Of a stretch of DNA of 64,000 nt, positions 33,054-40,777 are shown piece by piece. Made by a program: the position numbers and the translations under genes. Under the pieces are notes generated by a model. The model was not told where the DNA came from, did not search any database, and was given only the letters and a program-made list of their open reading frames with translations. Origin of the DNA: Xylanibacter rodentium (GTDB lineage: Bacteria > Bacteroidota > Bacteroidia > Bacteroidales > Bacteroidaceae). The stretch is taken from contig NZ_JABKKE010000014.1 of the NCBI RefSeq assembly GCF_013166575.1, positions 36,374-100,373 of the forward strand, in the 5' to 3' direction. Position 1 is the first letter of the stretch. Each line of letters begins with the position of its first letter.

Positions 33054-33387
33054 AATCTTTACTTTAACATATGTTAAGCGACACCTTGACCGCGATTTTC
33101 AACCATGAGCCCGAAAACCGCAATTTTCGCTTCAAACGGGAAGCACTGACTGTCAGCACGTTACAACCACGAAGATTTGTCAAGAAAGCAGAGAGGGCCG
33201 TTTCACCTTGCAATAAGACCCTTATTGCATTGCGAAACAGGCCTCCCGGCACTGCCAAACGGCCGTTGCGGGAGTGTCGGGAGGCCCTTACGGCGAGTTG
33301 GCATGCCCAAAAATGTGTTTAAAGGAAGCATAAAGGCGCTACTGGCCTTTCTATTTTGCAAAAAACGAAATACGTTTTTTTCAGAAT
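33054..33387 (+). repeat. 334 bp dispersed repeat, copy 1
   Basis: It begins with TTTAACATATGTTAAGCG, which includes the perfect palindrome TTAACATATGTTAA, and has GGGAAGCACTGACTGTCAGC, internal G/C-rich short repeats (GGGAGGCCCTTACGGC) and ends CGTTTTTTTCAGAAT. A same-length diverged copy is at 63444-63777. Short frames through it are not credible genes. Confidence 0.85.
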
Positions 33388-33503
33388 AAAACGTACAGAT
33401 TCTAAGATCCGTATTTTATAGCTTTGCTTCTACAATCAGCTTTTAAATGTATAACCCACACTACAGTGAACAGTGTTTAATAAATGCTAATAAAAATCAA
33501 AAT

Positions 33504-33511
33504 GGGGGGGG
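33504..33511 (+). repeat. Intergenic run of eight G
   Basis: An 8-G homopolymer lies 36 nt upstream of the -7 box at 33548. It has the same length as the tract that breaks the glycosyltransferase at 61746-61753. Slippage here would change promoter spacing only if the upstream region matters. Confidence 0.7.
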
Positions 33512-33547
33512 TAAAAGCTGTGATAACATTTTTTAAACATAAAATGT

Positions 33548-33556
33548 TACCTTTGC
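33548..33556 (+). promoter_or_regulatory. -7 box of the first TonB-C-like gene
   Basis: TACCTTTGC. The leader to 33721 is about 160 nt and contains a family A repeat (33572-33655) and a 44 nt segment (33655-33698) shared with the leader of the gene at 36307. Confidence 0.6.
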
Positions 33557-33571
33557 ACTGTGAAATGAAAC

Positions 33572-33655
33572 ATACGTTTTCATCAAGCCAGATAAGCAGA
33601 GTGAGCTTGCCCAAACTCTGGCATGACAATAAAACGCAGGATGAAATCCAACGTT
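33572..33655 (+). repeat. Hairpin repeat family A, copy 5
   Basis: It reads CGTTTTCATCAAGCC, GCAGAGTGAGC, TTGCCCAAACTCTGGC, ATAAAACGCAGGATGAAATCCAACG split over the copy. Stem and flanks follow copies 2 and 4 with point changes. It lies in a predicted mRNA leader. Confidence 0.8.
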
Positions 33656-33720
33656 AGGAAAATACCGATAAGTATATCTTGATGTGGAAAGATGAATTAT
33701 ATTAAAAAAGCGAATAAATC

Positions 33721-34524
33721 ATGATTAAAAAGACATTACTAAATTTATCACTAATCATCGGACTGATGAGCAGCGGAACTTGTTGGCTATTGGCCAATCC
33801 TGTGAAAATACACCGGAAAAGTCTTGCACTGGAAATAGAAAACAAGAGAAAGAAAGCAGAGGAAAAGAAAAGGCAAGAACAAGCAATAGAATACCGTAAG
33901 CTGGAAGATGAAAAAAGAAAAACAAAAAATTACAATCGTCTGTTGGCCTATCAGCAGCAAATAACAAAAATGAAAGATTTATATCTGTATATGTGGGACG
34001 ACACATGCTATGTAAGCGGCATAAACAAGAACATCAACGAAATGACAGAGGCGGAAATTGACCGTCTTGCCGCCAACAAGGGTTGTGGACATATAGCAAA
34101 GGAAATTCGTTACGCAAAAAAAATGCTTAGCGACGGAAATCGAAAACTGCAAACCGGCAACTTGGAGTCAAAAGGCATATACCATGAGCAAAAATGCGAC
34201 TATGCTCCCATTCCGCCAAAACCAGTCAATGATGTTGTCCAAAATGCCCCATATGGCAAACTTCGCAATGGAGAATCCTGTAATATCATTTATATCATCG
34301 ACGAAAACGGAGAACTGGCTATGGCTATTGCTGTCAGTGCCGGTTCACCGGTACTTGACCAGTTTTATATATCCAAAATCAGGGCTTTGAAAAAATGGGT
34401 TCCGGGTATGAGACAAGGCAAACACGTCAGTGTAATGTACAATGCCACCAGTATGGTCCATAAAACACAATATTACTACCCCACTTATAACTTTAACAGA
34501 TATCATCCGAGATCGAGATGGTAA
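33721..34524 (+). CDS. Exported protein with degenerate TonB-C-like domain
   Basis: The 267 aa protein has a signal peptide (MIKKTLLNLSLIIGLMSSGT), a highly charged coiled-coil-like stretch (residues about 35-75, rich in Lys/Glu/Arg), and a C-terminal part (IIYIIDENGELAMAIAVSAGS, IRALKKWVPGMRQGKHVSVMYN) that follows the TonB C-terminal domain found in the two genes downstream, but with weak conservation. It lacks a membrane anchor plus proline-rich linker, so it is not a classical TonB. It is the first of three related genes on this strand. Confidence 0.7.
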   Translation: MIKKTLLNLSLIIGLMSSGTCWLLANPVKIHRKSLALEIENKRKKAEEKKRQEQAIEYRKLEDEKRKTKNYNRLLAYQQQITKMKDLYLYMWDDTCYVSGINKNINEMTEAEIDRLAANKGCGHIAKEIRYAKKMLSDGNRKLQTGNLESKGIYHEQKCDYAPIPPKPVNDVVQNAPYGKLRNGESCNIIYIIDENGELAMAIAVSAGSPVLDQFYISKIRALKKWVPGMRQGKHVSVMYNATSMVHKTQYYYPTYNFNRYHPRSRW

Positions 34525-34570
34525 CGATTTGTCATCAAATTATATCAAGTAACATTCCACAAATAGATTA

Positions 34571-35686
34571 ATGATTATGAAAAATAAGATATTTTCCAAA
34601 AATATATTAGCGGCAATCATATTACTCTCCATCACAATAAATGGTGTATTTGCTAATACCGCATCGGACATAAACATGGCACAAACAAATTCCAAAGACA
34701 ATCGACAGAATGTCAAGAGTAATGTGTTTTCCCAATTAGTGAAACTAAACAAACAAGAGTTCATCCTCAGATGTAAATTTGACATACCAGACAATGAAGT
34801 GTTGCAGAAAACATTGGCTGGGAGAATGTTTGGTAACAATACACTATTGCTGAATCCTGCGTTACAGGATTTTCTGGCAAAGGCAGATATGACAAGCGAC
34901 AAACTTCCCAAAAAACTTTACGGCAACAATTTCATATCAATGGGATGCCAATGCCTGAGTTCATACAACGGTCCCGACTATCAATTTGACACATATCTGT
35001 ACTATGTGACACTGACGATAAACAATCTTTTGAAAAACGGAGGCGCAGGGCTGCCGAAAGAAACACGCGGACATATAACTTACGACACAAGACTGAGTAA
35101 AGTGCTTACCATAGCCGACATACTGACAGAGGAAACAATCAAATCAATGGAACTCGACGCCACGAGCACGAACATGCACATAACACCTATGGGCAAACTG
35201 ATATGCTACACATCAGCTGATACGGGCAAGGAAATTGATATAAACTCGGAAAACAAGTCGATGTTCAGCGAGTATTTCAAAAAAATAATAAAAGAACCGA
35301 TGAAAACAGAAGCTGAAGATATGCTGACAGCCAAAGAGATTGTTGCAGAAGAAGGACCCCAATATGAAGAAAAGCCTTTAGACATTGCCGAGGTGATGCC
35401 TTCGTTCCCCGGAGGTGACGCAGCAATGATGCAGTGGCTGAGCGTGAACATAACATATCCGCCCATTGCAGAAGAAAACGGAGTGCAGGGACGTGTAATC
35501 GTGAGATTCTACGTGGGAAAGGACGGCGCAATCTACAATCCAAAAGTTCTTAGAAGCGTAGACCCTTCACTTGACAAGGAAGCCCTCCGTGTAGTCAAGT
35601 CAATGCCAAGGTGGATTCCCGGAAAACAGAAAGGCGAGCCTGTGGCTGTGTATTTCACACTGCCGGTAACATTCCAATTGCAATAG
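34571..35686 (+). CDS. Exported protein with C-terminal TonB-C domain
   Basis: The 371 aa protein has a signal peptide, a central region resembling the DUF3298/RsiV-type domain (FDTYLYYVTLTINNLLKNGG, THYDTR-like LSKVLTIADILT), and a clear TonB-C domain at about 275-371: MPSFPGGDAAMMQWLSVNITYP, QGRVIVRFYVGKDGAIYNP, DKEALRVVKSMPRWIPGKQKG. The TonB-C domain normally touches outer-membrane receptors; here it is on a soluble or peripheral periplasmic protein, as often in Bacteroidetes. Co-transcription with the previous gene (46 nt gap) is likely. Confidence 0.85.
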   Translation: MIMKNKIFSKNILAAIILLSITINGVFANTASDINMAQTNSKDNRQNVKSNVFSQLVKLNKQEFILRCKFDIPDNEVLQKTLAGRMFGNNTLLLNPALQDFLAKADMTSDKLPKKLYGNNFISMGCQCLSSYNGPDYQFDTYLYYVTLTINNLLKNGGAGLPKETRGHITYDTRLSKVLTIADILTEETIKSMELDATSTNMHITPMGKLICYTSADTGKEIDINSENKSMFSEYFKKIIKEPMKTEAEDMLTAKEIVAEEGPQYEEKPLDIAEVMPSFPGGDAAMMQWLSVNITYPPIAEENGVQGRVIVRFYVGKDGAIYNPKVLRSVDPSLDKEALRVVKSMPRWIPGKQKGEPVAVYFTLPVTFQLQ

Positions 35687-35749
35687 GGAAACAACAGTCC
35701 ATAAGAACAAACAGAGTGTTAGATGACTCCGTGAAAAGACAATATATAA

Positions 35750-36081
35750 TAAGAACAGAATTAAACTACATTATCGTACATACAGAATGCGCCCCAACGG
35801 GGCAACAAGCACACAGCCCGGGGCAGAGCGCAGCGGCACCCCGGGTGTCATGTTCAATTAACCCATTCGCCCTTAAAGGGCAAAAGCATTCATTATCAAA
35901 TACTTACACTTTTATACCCCATATATTTTTATGCTTTTGCCCTTTTAGGGCGCGAAGATTGGCAATGTTTTAATCCCGGGGTGCCGCTGCGCTCTGCCCC
36001 GGGCTGTGTGCTTGTTGCCCCGTTGGGGCGCATCCATCCAATGTACGGACGATATGTAGTTTAATTTTGTTGACTAACTTA
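35750..36081. mobile_element. MITE-like element, long form (copy 2)
   Basis: The right end matches the family terminus (TTGTTGACTAACTTA to 36081); the left end is degenerate. Inside are, in mirror order, GCGCCCCAACGGGGCAACAA, CCCGGGGCAGAGCG, GCCCTTAAAGGGCAAAAGC, an AT-rich centre, then the complements. No transposase is encoded; frames through it are by-products of the repeat. Confidence 0.8.
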
Positions 36082-36218
36082 TTTGATGATTTCAGAAATG
36101 AACAACAAGTTTTGGACACCCTACTTGGCCGATTGTTATTATTTGTATCTTCATGTTAACCCAAACTAAAATACAAGAAAAAAAACACACAGACTGCATC
36201 CACCGATATAAAAAATGT

Positions 36219-36227
36219 TATCTTTGC
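36219..36227 (+). promoter_or_regulatory. -7 box of the tandem TonB-C gene, with a shared leader
   Basis: TATCTTTGC. The leader to 36307 contains TAGGGAAAATACCGATAGGT and following bases (36249-36293), which closely match 33655-33698 in the leader of the gene at 33721. Confidence 0.65.
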
Positions 36228-36306
36228 AACGAAATACATAAACAAATATAGGGAAAATACCGATAGGTATATCTTTATGGGAAAAGAAGAATAAACTTTT
36301 AGAATT

Positions 36307-37134
36307 ATGACAAACAAAGAATTTATCAAGAAAGGACTGTTGTTGGCAATGATGCTGATAAGTATGACAAGCAACATTGCTTGGGGGCAAAAACCTTTGG
36401 ACGCTGCAGAGGTGATGCCATCTTTCCCCGGCGGTGAGACCGCGCTCATGCAGTGGCTGAGTCAAAACATAACATATCCGGCGATAGCTGAAAAGAACGG
36501 TGTGCAGGGACGCGTAATCGTACGGTTCGCCATAGGCAAGGACGGAGCGGTATGCGACCCGGAAATATTCCGCAGCATAGACCCGGCACTCGACAACGAA
36601 GCTCTCCGTGTGATTAAGGCCATGCCAAAATGGAAACCAGGAATGCAGAAAGGAGTTCCGGTGGCTGTGAATTTCACATTGCCAATCACATTCAGATTAC
36701 CGGAAAAGACCAAGGATGTAAAACCGGAAGAGCGCCACAAAAACAGCGAAATACTGAAAGCCAAAGAGGTTATTTCGGAAGAAAGACCCAAATACGGAGA
36801 AAAACCTTTGGACGCTGCAGAGGTAATGCCATCATTCCCCGGCGGAACTGACGCACTCATACAGTGGCTGAGTCAAAACATAACATATCCGACAACAGCT
36901 GAAAAGAACGGTGTGCAGGGACGCGTAATCGTACGGTTCGCCATAGGCAAGGACGGAGGGGTATGCGACCCGAAAATAATCCACAGTGTAGACCCTGAAC
37001 TCGACAAGGAAGCTCTCCGTGTAATCAAGGCCATGCCGAAATGGAAGCCCGGAATGCAGAAAGGGGTTCCGGTGGCTGTGTATTTCTCACTGCCAATCAC
37101 ATTTCAGCTGCCGGAACCGGAAACTGCTGAATAA
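36307..37134 (+). CDS. Exported protein made of two tandem TonB-C domains
   Basis: The 275 aa product has a signal peptide (to about residue 28) followed by two near-identical TonB C-terminal domains at about 29-130 and 165-268. Each starts KPLDAAEVMPSFPGG and contains NGVQGRVIVRFAIGKDG and ALRVIKAMPKWKPGMQKG. The linker is short and charged (EKTKDVKPEERHKNSEILKA). There is no anchor or proline-rich spacer. The DNA of the two domains is also very similar, so the duplication is recent. It likely acts in the periplasm; partner receptors cannot be inferred. Confidence 0.88.
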   Translation: MTNKEFIKKGLLLAMMLISMTSNIAWGQKPLDAAEVMPSFPGGETALMQWLSQNITYPAIAEKNGVQGRVIVRFAIGKDGAVCDPEIFRSIDPALDNEALRVIKAMPKWKPGMQKGVPVAVNFTLPITFRLPEKTKDVKPEERHKNSEILKAKEVISEERPKYGEKPLDAAEVMPSFPGGTDALIQWLSQNITYPTTAEKNGVQGRVIVRFAIGKDGGVCDPKIIHSVDPELDKEALRVIKAMPKWKPGMQKGVPVAVYFSLPITFQLPEPETAE

Positions 37135-37296
37135 GGGAAATCGAAAGTCATAAGAATGCGGACAGTTTAATTTGGCGAAGCTCTGATATCATATCATAAA
37201 GTAATGGTTATGTGGAATTCAAATCGCCAACCACCATTACATACGCATTCTTTTTGAGGCTTTCTTTTCAAGCCACATCAAAAAACGCACAAAACT

Positions 37297-37329
37297 TTTG
37301 GCCTTTCAAATAAATAATAATATCTTTGC
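37297..37329 (+). promoter_or_regulatory. Promoter of the tRNA-Gly / tRNA-Leu pair
   Basis: TTTG at 37297-37300, a 20 nt spacer and TATCTTTGC at 37321-37329 form a near-perfect consensus promoter 14 nt before the first tRNA. Confidence 0.8.
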
Positions 37330-37342
37330 AACCGCAAAAGAT

Positions 37343-37415
<73 letters not shown>

Positions 37416-37439
37416 CTACTGTTTTAGATGGTAATGGAT

Positions 37440-37525
37440 GCCGCAATGGTGGAATTGGTAGACACGAGGGACTTAAAATCCCTTGACCCGAAAAGGTCGT
37501 GCGGGTTCGAGTCCCGCTCGCGGCA
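37440..37525 (+). tRNA. tRNA-Leu (anticodon UAA)
   Basis: Class II tRNA with long variable arm (TGACCCGAAAAGGTCG). Anticodon stem AGGGA/TCCCT encloses CTTAAAA, so the anticodon is TAA. T-arm GCGGGTTCGAGTCCCGC. Acceptor GCCGCAA/TCGCGGC has one A-C mismatch. It reads UUA/UUG codons. Confidence 0.95.
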
Positions 37526-37853
37526 CCTCCGCATTATCTACGATGTGCATTTCACAATCATGAATTGTATTTCCCGTCAATCATCAAGATTGTTTCCTGT
37601 TGCTTTCAGTCAAGACTATTTCCGCATATACAACCGGTAAATCCGACTGACGATATGCAAGATTGCCGGTTATGAAGAACAAACTGCCGGCAAGACAGAC
37701 AAACACACTATTTAATGATTAATAAAATATAAATTTCACACTCTTTTGAATGTCATACAACATTTAAATTTTACCTTTGCATATATTTACTAATATAATC
37801 AGAATCCGAAAGTGCAAACGCACTCTGCGGTTTCACAAAACCAATACTAAATT
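37526..37853. other. Intergenic region before the TPR lipoprotein gene
   Basis: The first part holds no feature I can support. TACCTTTGC at 37772-37780 is the likely -7 box of the gene at 37854, with a leader of about 67 nt. Confidence 0.5.
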
Positions 37854-39533
37854 ATGCAAAAAAACAACTTTTTATTGCTGTCAGCCGCATCTATGCTGCT
37901 ACTCACATCATGCTCATCAAAACTCGGAGAACTGTCTGCCGACAACTTCAATGTAGTGCCCAATCCACTTGAGGCACAGGCCGGACAGGTGCCAGCCACC
38001 ATCAACGGAATGTTCCCCGAGAAATACATGAAGAAAAAGGCCGTGGTAACCGTCACACCGGAACTGCGCTATGCCAACGGCAAGATAGCCAAAGGAACAA
38101 GCGCAACATTCCAAGGTGAGAAAGTAGAAGGCAATGACCAGACTATCTCTTATCTCGTGGGCGGCAACTATACCATGAAAACCAACTTCAAATACGTGCC
38201 GGAGATGCAGAAGAGCGACATGTATCTCACATTCAACGCCAAAGTGGGCAAGAAGAACGTTGAGGTACCGGCAGTGAAAGTGGCCACAGGCGTGATAGCA
38301 ACATCCGAGCTGTATCGCAACACCATCAACAACGCCCAAGGCTGCATAGCCGAAGACGCATTCCAGCGCGTGACAGAACAGAAACAGGAGGCAAACATCA
38401 AATTCCTCATACAACAGGCCAATCTGCGCAAGAGCGAGCTCCAGAACAACTCAGTAACCGAATTTGTAAAACTGCTTCAGAAAATAAACGCCGATCAGGA
38501 AGGTCTCAACCTCAGCAATGTTGAAGTGTCGGCATATGCTTCGCCCGACGGTGGCGAGAAGCTGAACGACAAACTTGCAAACCAGCGTAAGCAGAACTCG
38601 GAGAAGTATGTGGCAGATCAGCTGAAGAAAGCAAAGATTGAAACTGAAATCGACGCCAAATACACAGCCCAGGACTGGGAGGGATTCCAGGAACTGGTAA
38701 AAGCATCGAACATTCAGGACAAGGACGTTATTCTGCGTGTGCTCTCAATGTATAAGGACCCGGAAGAACGTGAAAAACAAATCAAGAACATGAGCGCCGG
38801 ATTCAAAGAACTGGCCGACGGTATACTGCCAGAATTGCGCCGTGCACGCCTCACTATCAACTACGAAGTGATAGGCCGCGACGACGACCAGATAGAGGAC
38901 CAGCTGAAGGAAGACGCCACCAAGCTGAGCGTAGAAGAAATGCTCTACTCGGCAACTCTCACAAACAAGGTCAACGAACAGGAAGCAAGATACAAGAAGA
39001 CCACAGAAGTATATCCCAACGACTGCCGTGCATACAACAACCTTGCAACCATCGAATATGCACGCGGAAACTACGCTGCAGCCAAGAACTATGCCCAAAA
39101 AGCACTGTCTGTAAACCCGAAGAGCGCCGAAGCCAATGCCAACCTCGGTCTGATAGCATTACAGGCCGGCGACGCTGCAACAGCCGAGAACTACATAGCC
39201 AAGGCTGCTGACGCCAACGGACTGGCCGAAGTACTCGGCAACCTGCACTTGGCACAGGGCAACTATGCACTGGCCGAGCAGGACTTCAACAAGGTGAACT
39301 CCAACAGCGCAGCTCTGGCACAAATTCTCAACAAGAACTACAGCGCAGCCGAGAAAACCCTCAACAACGTGAAAAACGCTGACGCCATGACCGACTATCT
39401 GAAAGCAGTCCTCAATGCACGTCAGGGCAACAAGGGCGCTGCCAAGAACGCACTTGCCGCCGCATTGGCCAAGGATCCGTCGTTGGCTTCGTATGCAGCC
39501 AAGGATCTTGAGCTGGCCGGCATCAGCAAATAA
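37854..39533 (+). CDS. TPR-repeat lipoprotein with OmpA-like region
   Basis: The 559 aa product is a lipoprotein (lipobox LLTSC, Cys20). The N-terminal third is beta-rich; the middle (about 190-350) has SVTEFVKLLQKINADQEGLNLSNVEVSAYASPDGGEKLNDKLANQR, resembling the OmpA-type peptidoglycan-binding pattern (ASPDG..N..LA..R). The C-terminal part (about 365-559) is TPR-like (VYPNDCRAYNNLATIEYARGNYAAAKNYAQKALSVNPKSAEA). It is probably attached to the outer membrane facing the periplasm, perhaps tethering it to the cell wall. Codon use is that of a highly expressed gene, and a strong terminator follows. Confidence 0.85.
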   Translation: MQKNNFLLLSAASMLLLTSCSSKLGELSADNFNVVPNPLEAQAGQVPATINGMFPEKYMKKKAVVTVTPELRYANGKIAKGTSATFQGEKVEGNDQTISYLVGGNYTMKTNFKYVPEMQKSDMYLTFNAKVGKKNVEVPAVKVATGVIATSELYRNTINNAQGCIAEDAFQRVTEQKQEANIKFLIQQANLRKSELQNNSVTEFVKLLQKINADQEGLNLSNVEVSAYASPDGGEKLNDKLANQRKQNSEKYVADQLKKAKIETEIDAKYTAQDWEGFQELVKASNIQDKDVILRVLSMYKDPEEREKQIKNMSAGFKELADGILPELRRARLTINYEVIGRDDDQIEDQLKEDATKLSVEEMLYSATLTNKVNEQEARYKKTTEVYPNDCRAYNNLATIEYARGNYAAAKNYAQKALSVNPKSAEANANLGLIALQAGDAATAENYIAKAADANGLAEVLGNLHLAQGNYALAEQDFNKVNSNSAALAQILNKNYSAAEKTLNNVKNADAMTDYLKAVLNARQGNKGAAKNALAAALAKDPSLASYAAKDLELAGISK

Positions 39534-39558
39534 TCATCATACATAATTTTTTGTTTTT

Positions 39559-39627
39559 ACTCTCCACCTTCATTTCCACCCCACCGGAGAAAACGACGGG
39601 GAGAAACGGAGATGGGGAGTTTTTTAT
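39559..39627 (+). terminator. Terminator after the TPR lipoprotein gene
   Basis: ACTCTCCACCTTCATTTCCA and CCCC pair with GGGG, GAAACGGAGATGGGGAGT, followed by TTTTTT. The stem is imperfect but long. Confidence 0.65.
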
Positions 39628-39648
39628 ACAACAGCTTTGACGACGACA

Positions 39649-40707
39649 ATGGATGTAACGGAGAATATACACTCACACCGGTACCGGTACAGAGCAAAAG
39701 CCGGCCTGCCTTTCACCATCTGCACCGTTCTTGCAATCATGCTTTCGGCATGTGGGGCCAAGAGCGGACATTTCCGTATAGAGGGACGGTTCAAGAATCT
39801 GAACCAAGGAGAGTTCTATATATACAATCCTGACGCCGCAACAATAGACCTCGACACCATAAAAGTGGCCGACGGAAGGTTTGTATATGACGTACCGTTG
39901 GAAGACAAAACAATATTTGTCATCATCTTCCCAAATTTTTCCGACCAAGTGGTATTCGGCGAGCCGGGAGCCACTGCCAAAATAAAAGGCGATGCATCGC
40001 ATTTGCGCGAGATGGAAATAAAAGGAACTGACGACAACAAACTGATGACCGACTTCAGGCTCAATGCCAACAAGATGACACCACCAGAAACCATACAATC
40101 GGTAGAAGCATTTGTCAACGAGCACCCGAAGTCGCCGGTAAGTCTTTATCTTATAAACAAATATCTCGTCACAGGTCAACATCGCGATTACACCAAGGCA
40201 TACAAACTAACGAAAATAATATTACAGACCAATCCGGACAACGGTGCCGCTATAAGATTGTCCAAACAGCTGGATGCACTCCGACAATGTGCCATAGGGA
40301 GCAGACTGCCCGATTTTAAAGTAAAGGACATCGACGGGAACACTGTCAGCCGCACCGAAGTGCTCAACGGCAAAATAAACATTGTCACGACATGGGCCTC
40401 ATGGAGCTATGAAAGCCACAACATCCTTCGCACACTGAAAAGACTGAAAAAACAATATGGCAAGGATATCGCCATGCTCAACATATGTCTTGACGGCAAC
40501 AAGAGCGACTATAAGAGAAATACTGAACGTGACTCAATCACATGGCCGACCATATGCGATGGCAAGATGTGGGAAACGCCACTGCTCGGAAAGATGGGCC
40601 TGGCCACAGTGCCAGGCAATATCGTGGCCGACAGCAAAGGAACGGTAGTAGCCCGGGATCTCGACGGAAAGCAATTGGAAGAAAGAATAAAATCGATGAT
40701 GAAATAA
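39649..40707 (+). CDS. Thioredoxin-fold lipoprotein lacking the CxxC motif (DUF4369 domain)
   Basis: The 352 aa product has a type II signal sequence with lipobox MLSAC, a DUF4369-like N-terminal domain (FRIEGRFKNLNQGEFYIYN, ... VKGDASHL-like), and a thioredoxin-like C-terminal domain (IGSRLPDFKVKDIDGNTVSRTEVLNGKINIVTTWASWSYES). At the active site, where oxidoreductases have WCxxC, this protein has WASWSYES, so it cannot do dithiol chemistry. It keeps the cis-Pro-like segment LATVPGNIVAD. The start at 39649 is chosen over an upstream TTG. Function unknown. Confidence 0.85.
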   Translation: MDVTENIHSHRYRYRAKAGLPFTICTVLAIMLSACGAKSGHFRIEGRFKNLNQGEFYIYNPDAATIDLDTIKVADGRFVYDVPLEDKTIFVIIFPNFSDQVVFGEPGATAKIKGDASHLREMEIKGTDDNKLMTDFRLNANKMTPPETIQSVEAFVNEHPKSPVSLYLINKYLVTGQHRDYTKAYKLTKIILQTNPDNGAAIRLSKQLDALRQCAIGSRLPDFKVKDIDGNTVSRTEVLNGKINIVTTWASWSYESHNILRTLKRLKKQYGKDIAMLNICLDGNKSDYKRNTERDSITWPTICDGKMWETPLLGKMGLATVPGNIVADSKGTVVARDLDGKQLEERIKSMMK

Positions 40708-40777
40708 GCATTATCTTCCACAACAGCCCTATCCATACAATATTTCCACAACCTGATAACATAAGACACTACTACCT

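Noticed and set aside
35611..35973. 120-codon frame with APTGQQAHSPGQSAA-like sequence
   Set aside because: It starts inside the TonB-C gene and runs through the MITE-like element; the same translated motif appears in each copy, so it is a repeat by-product.
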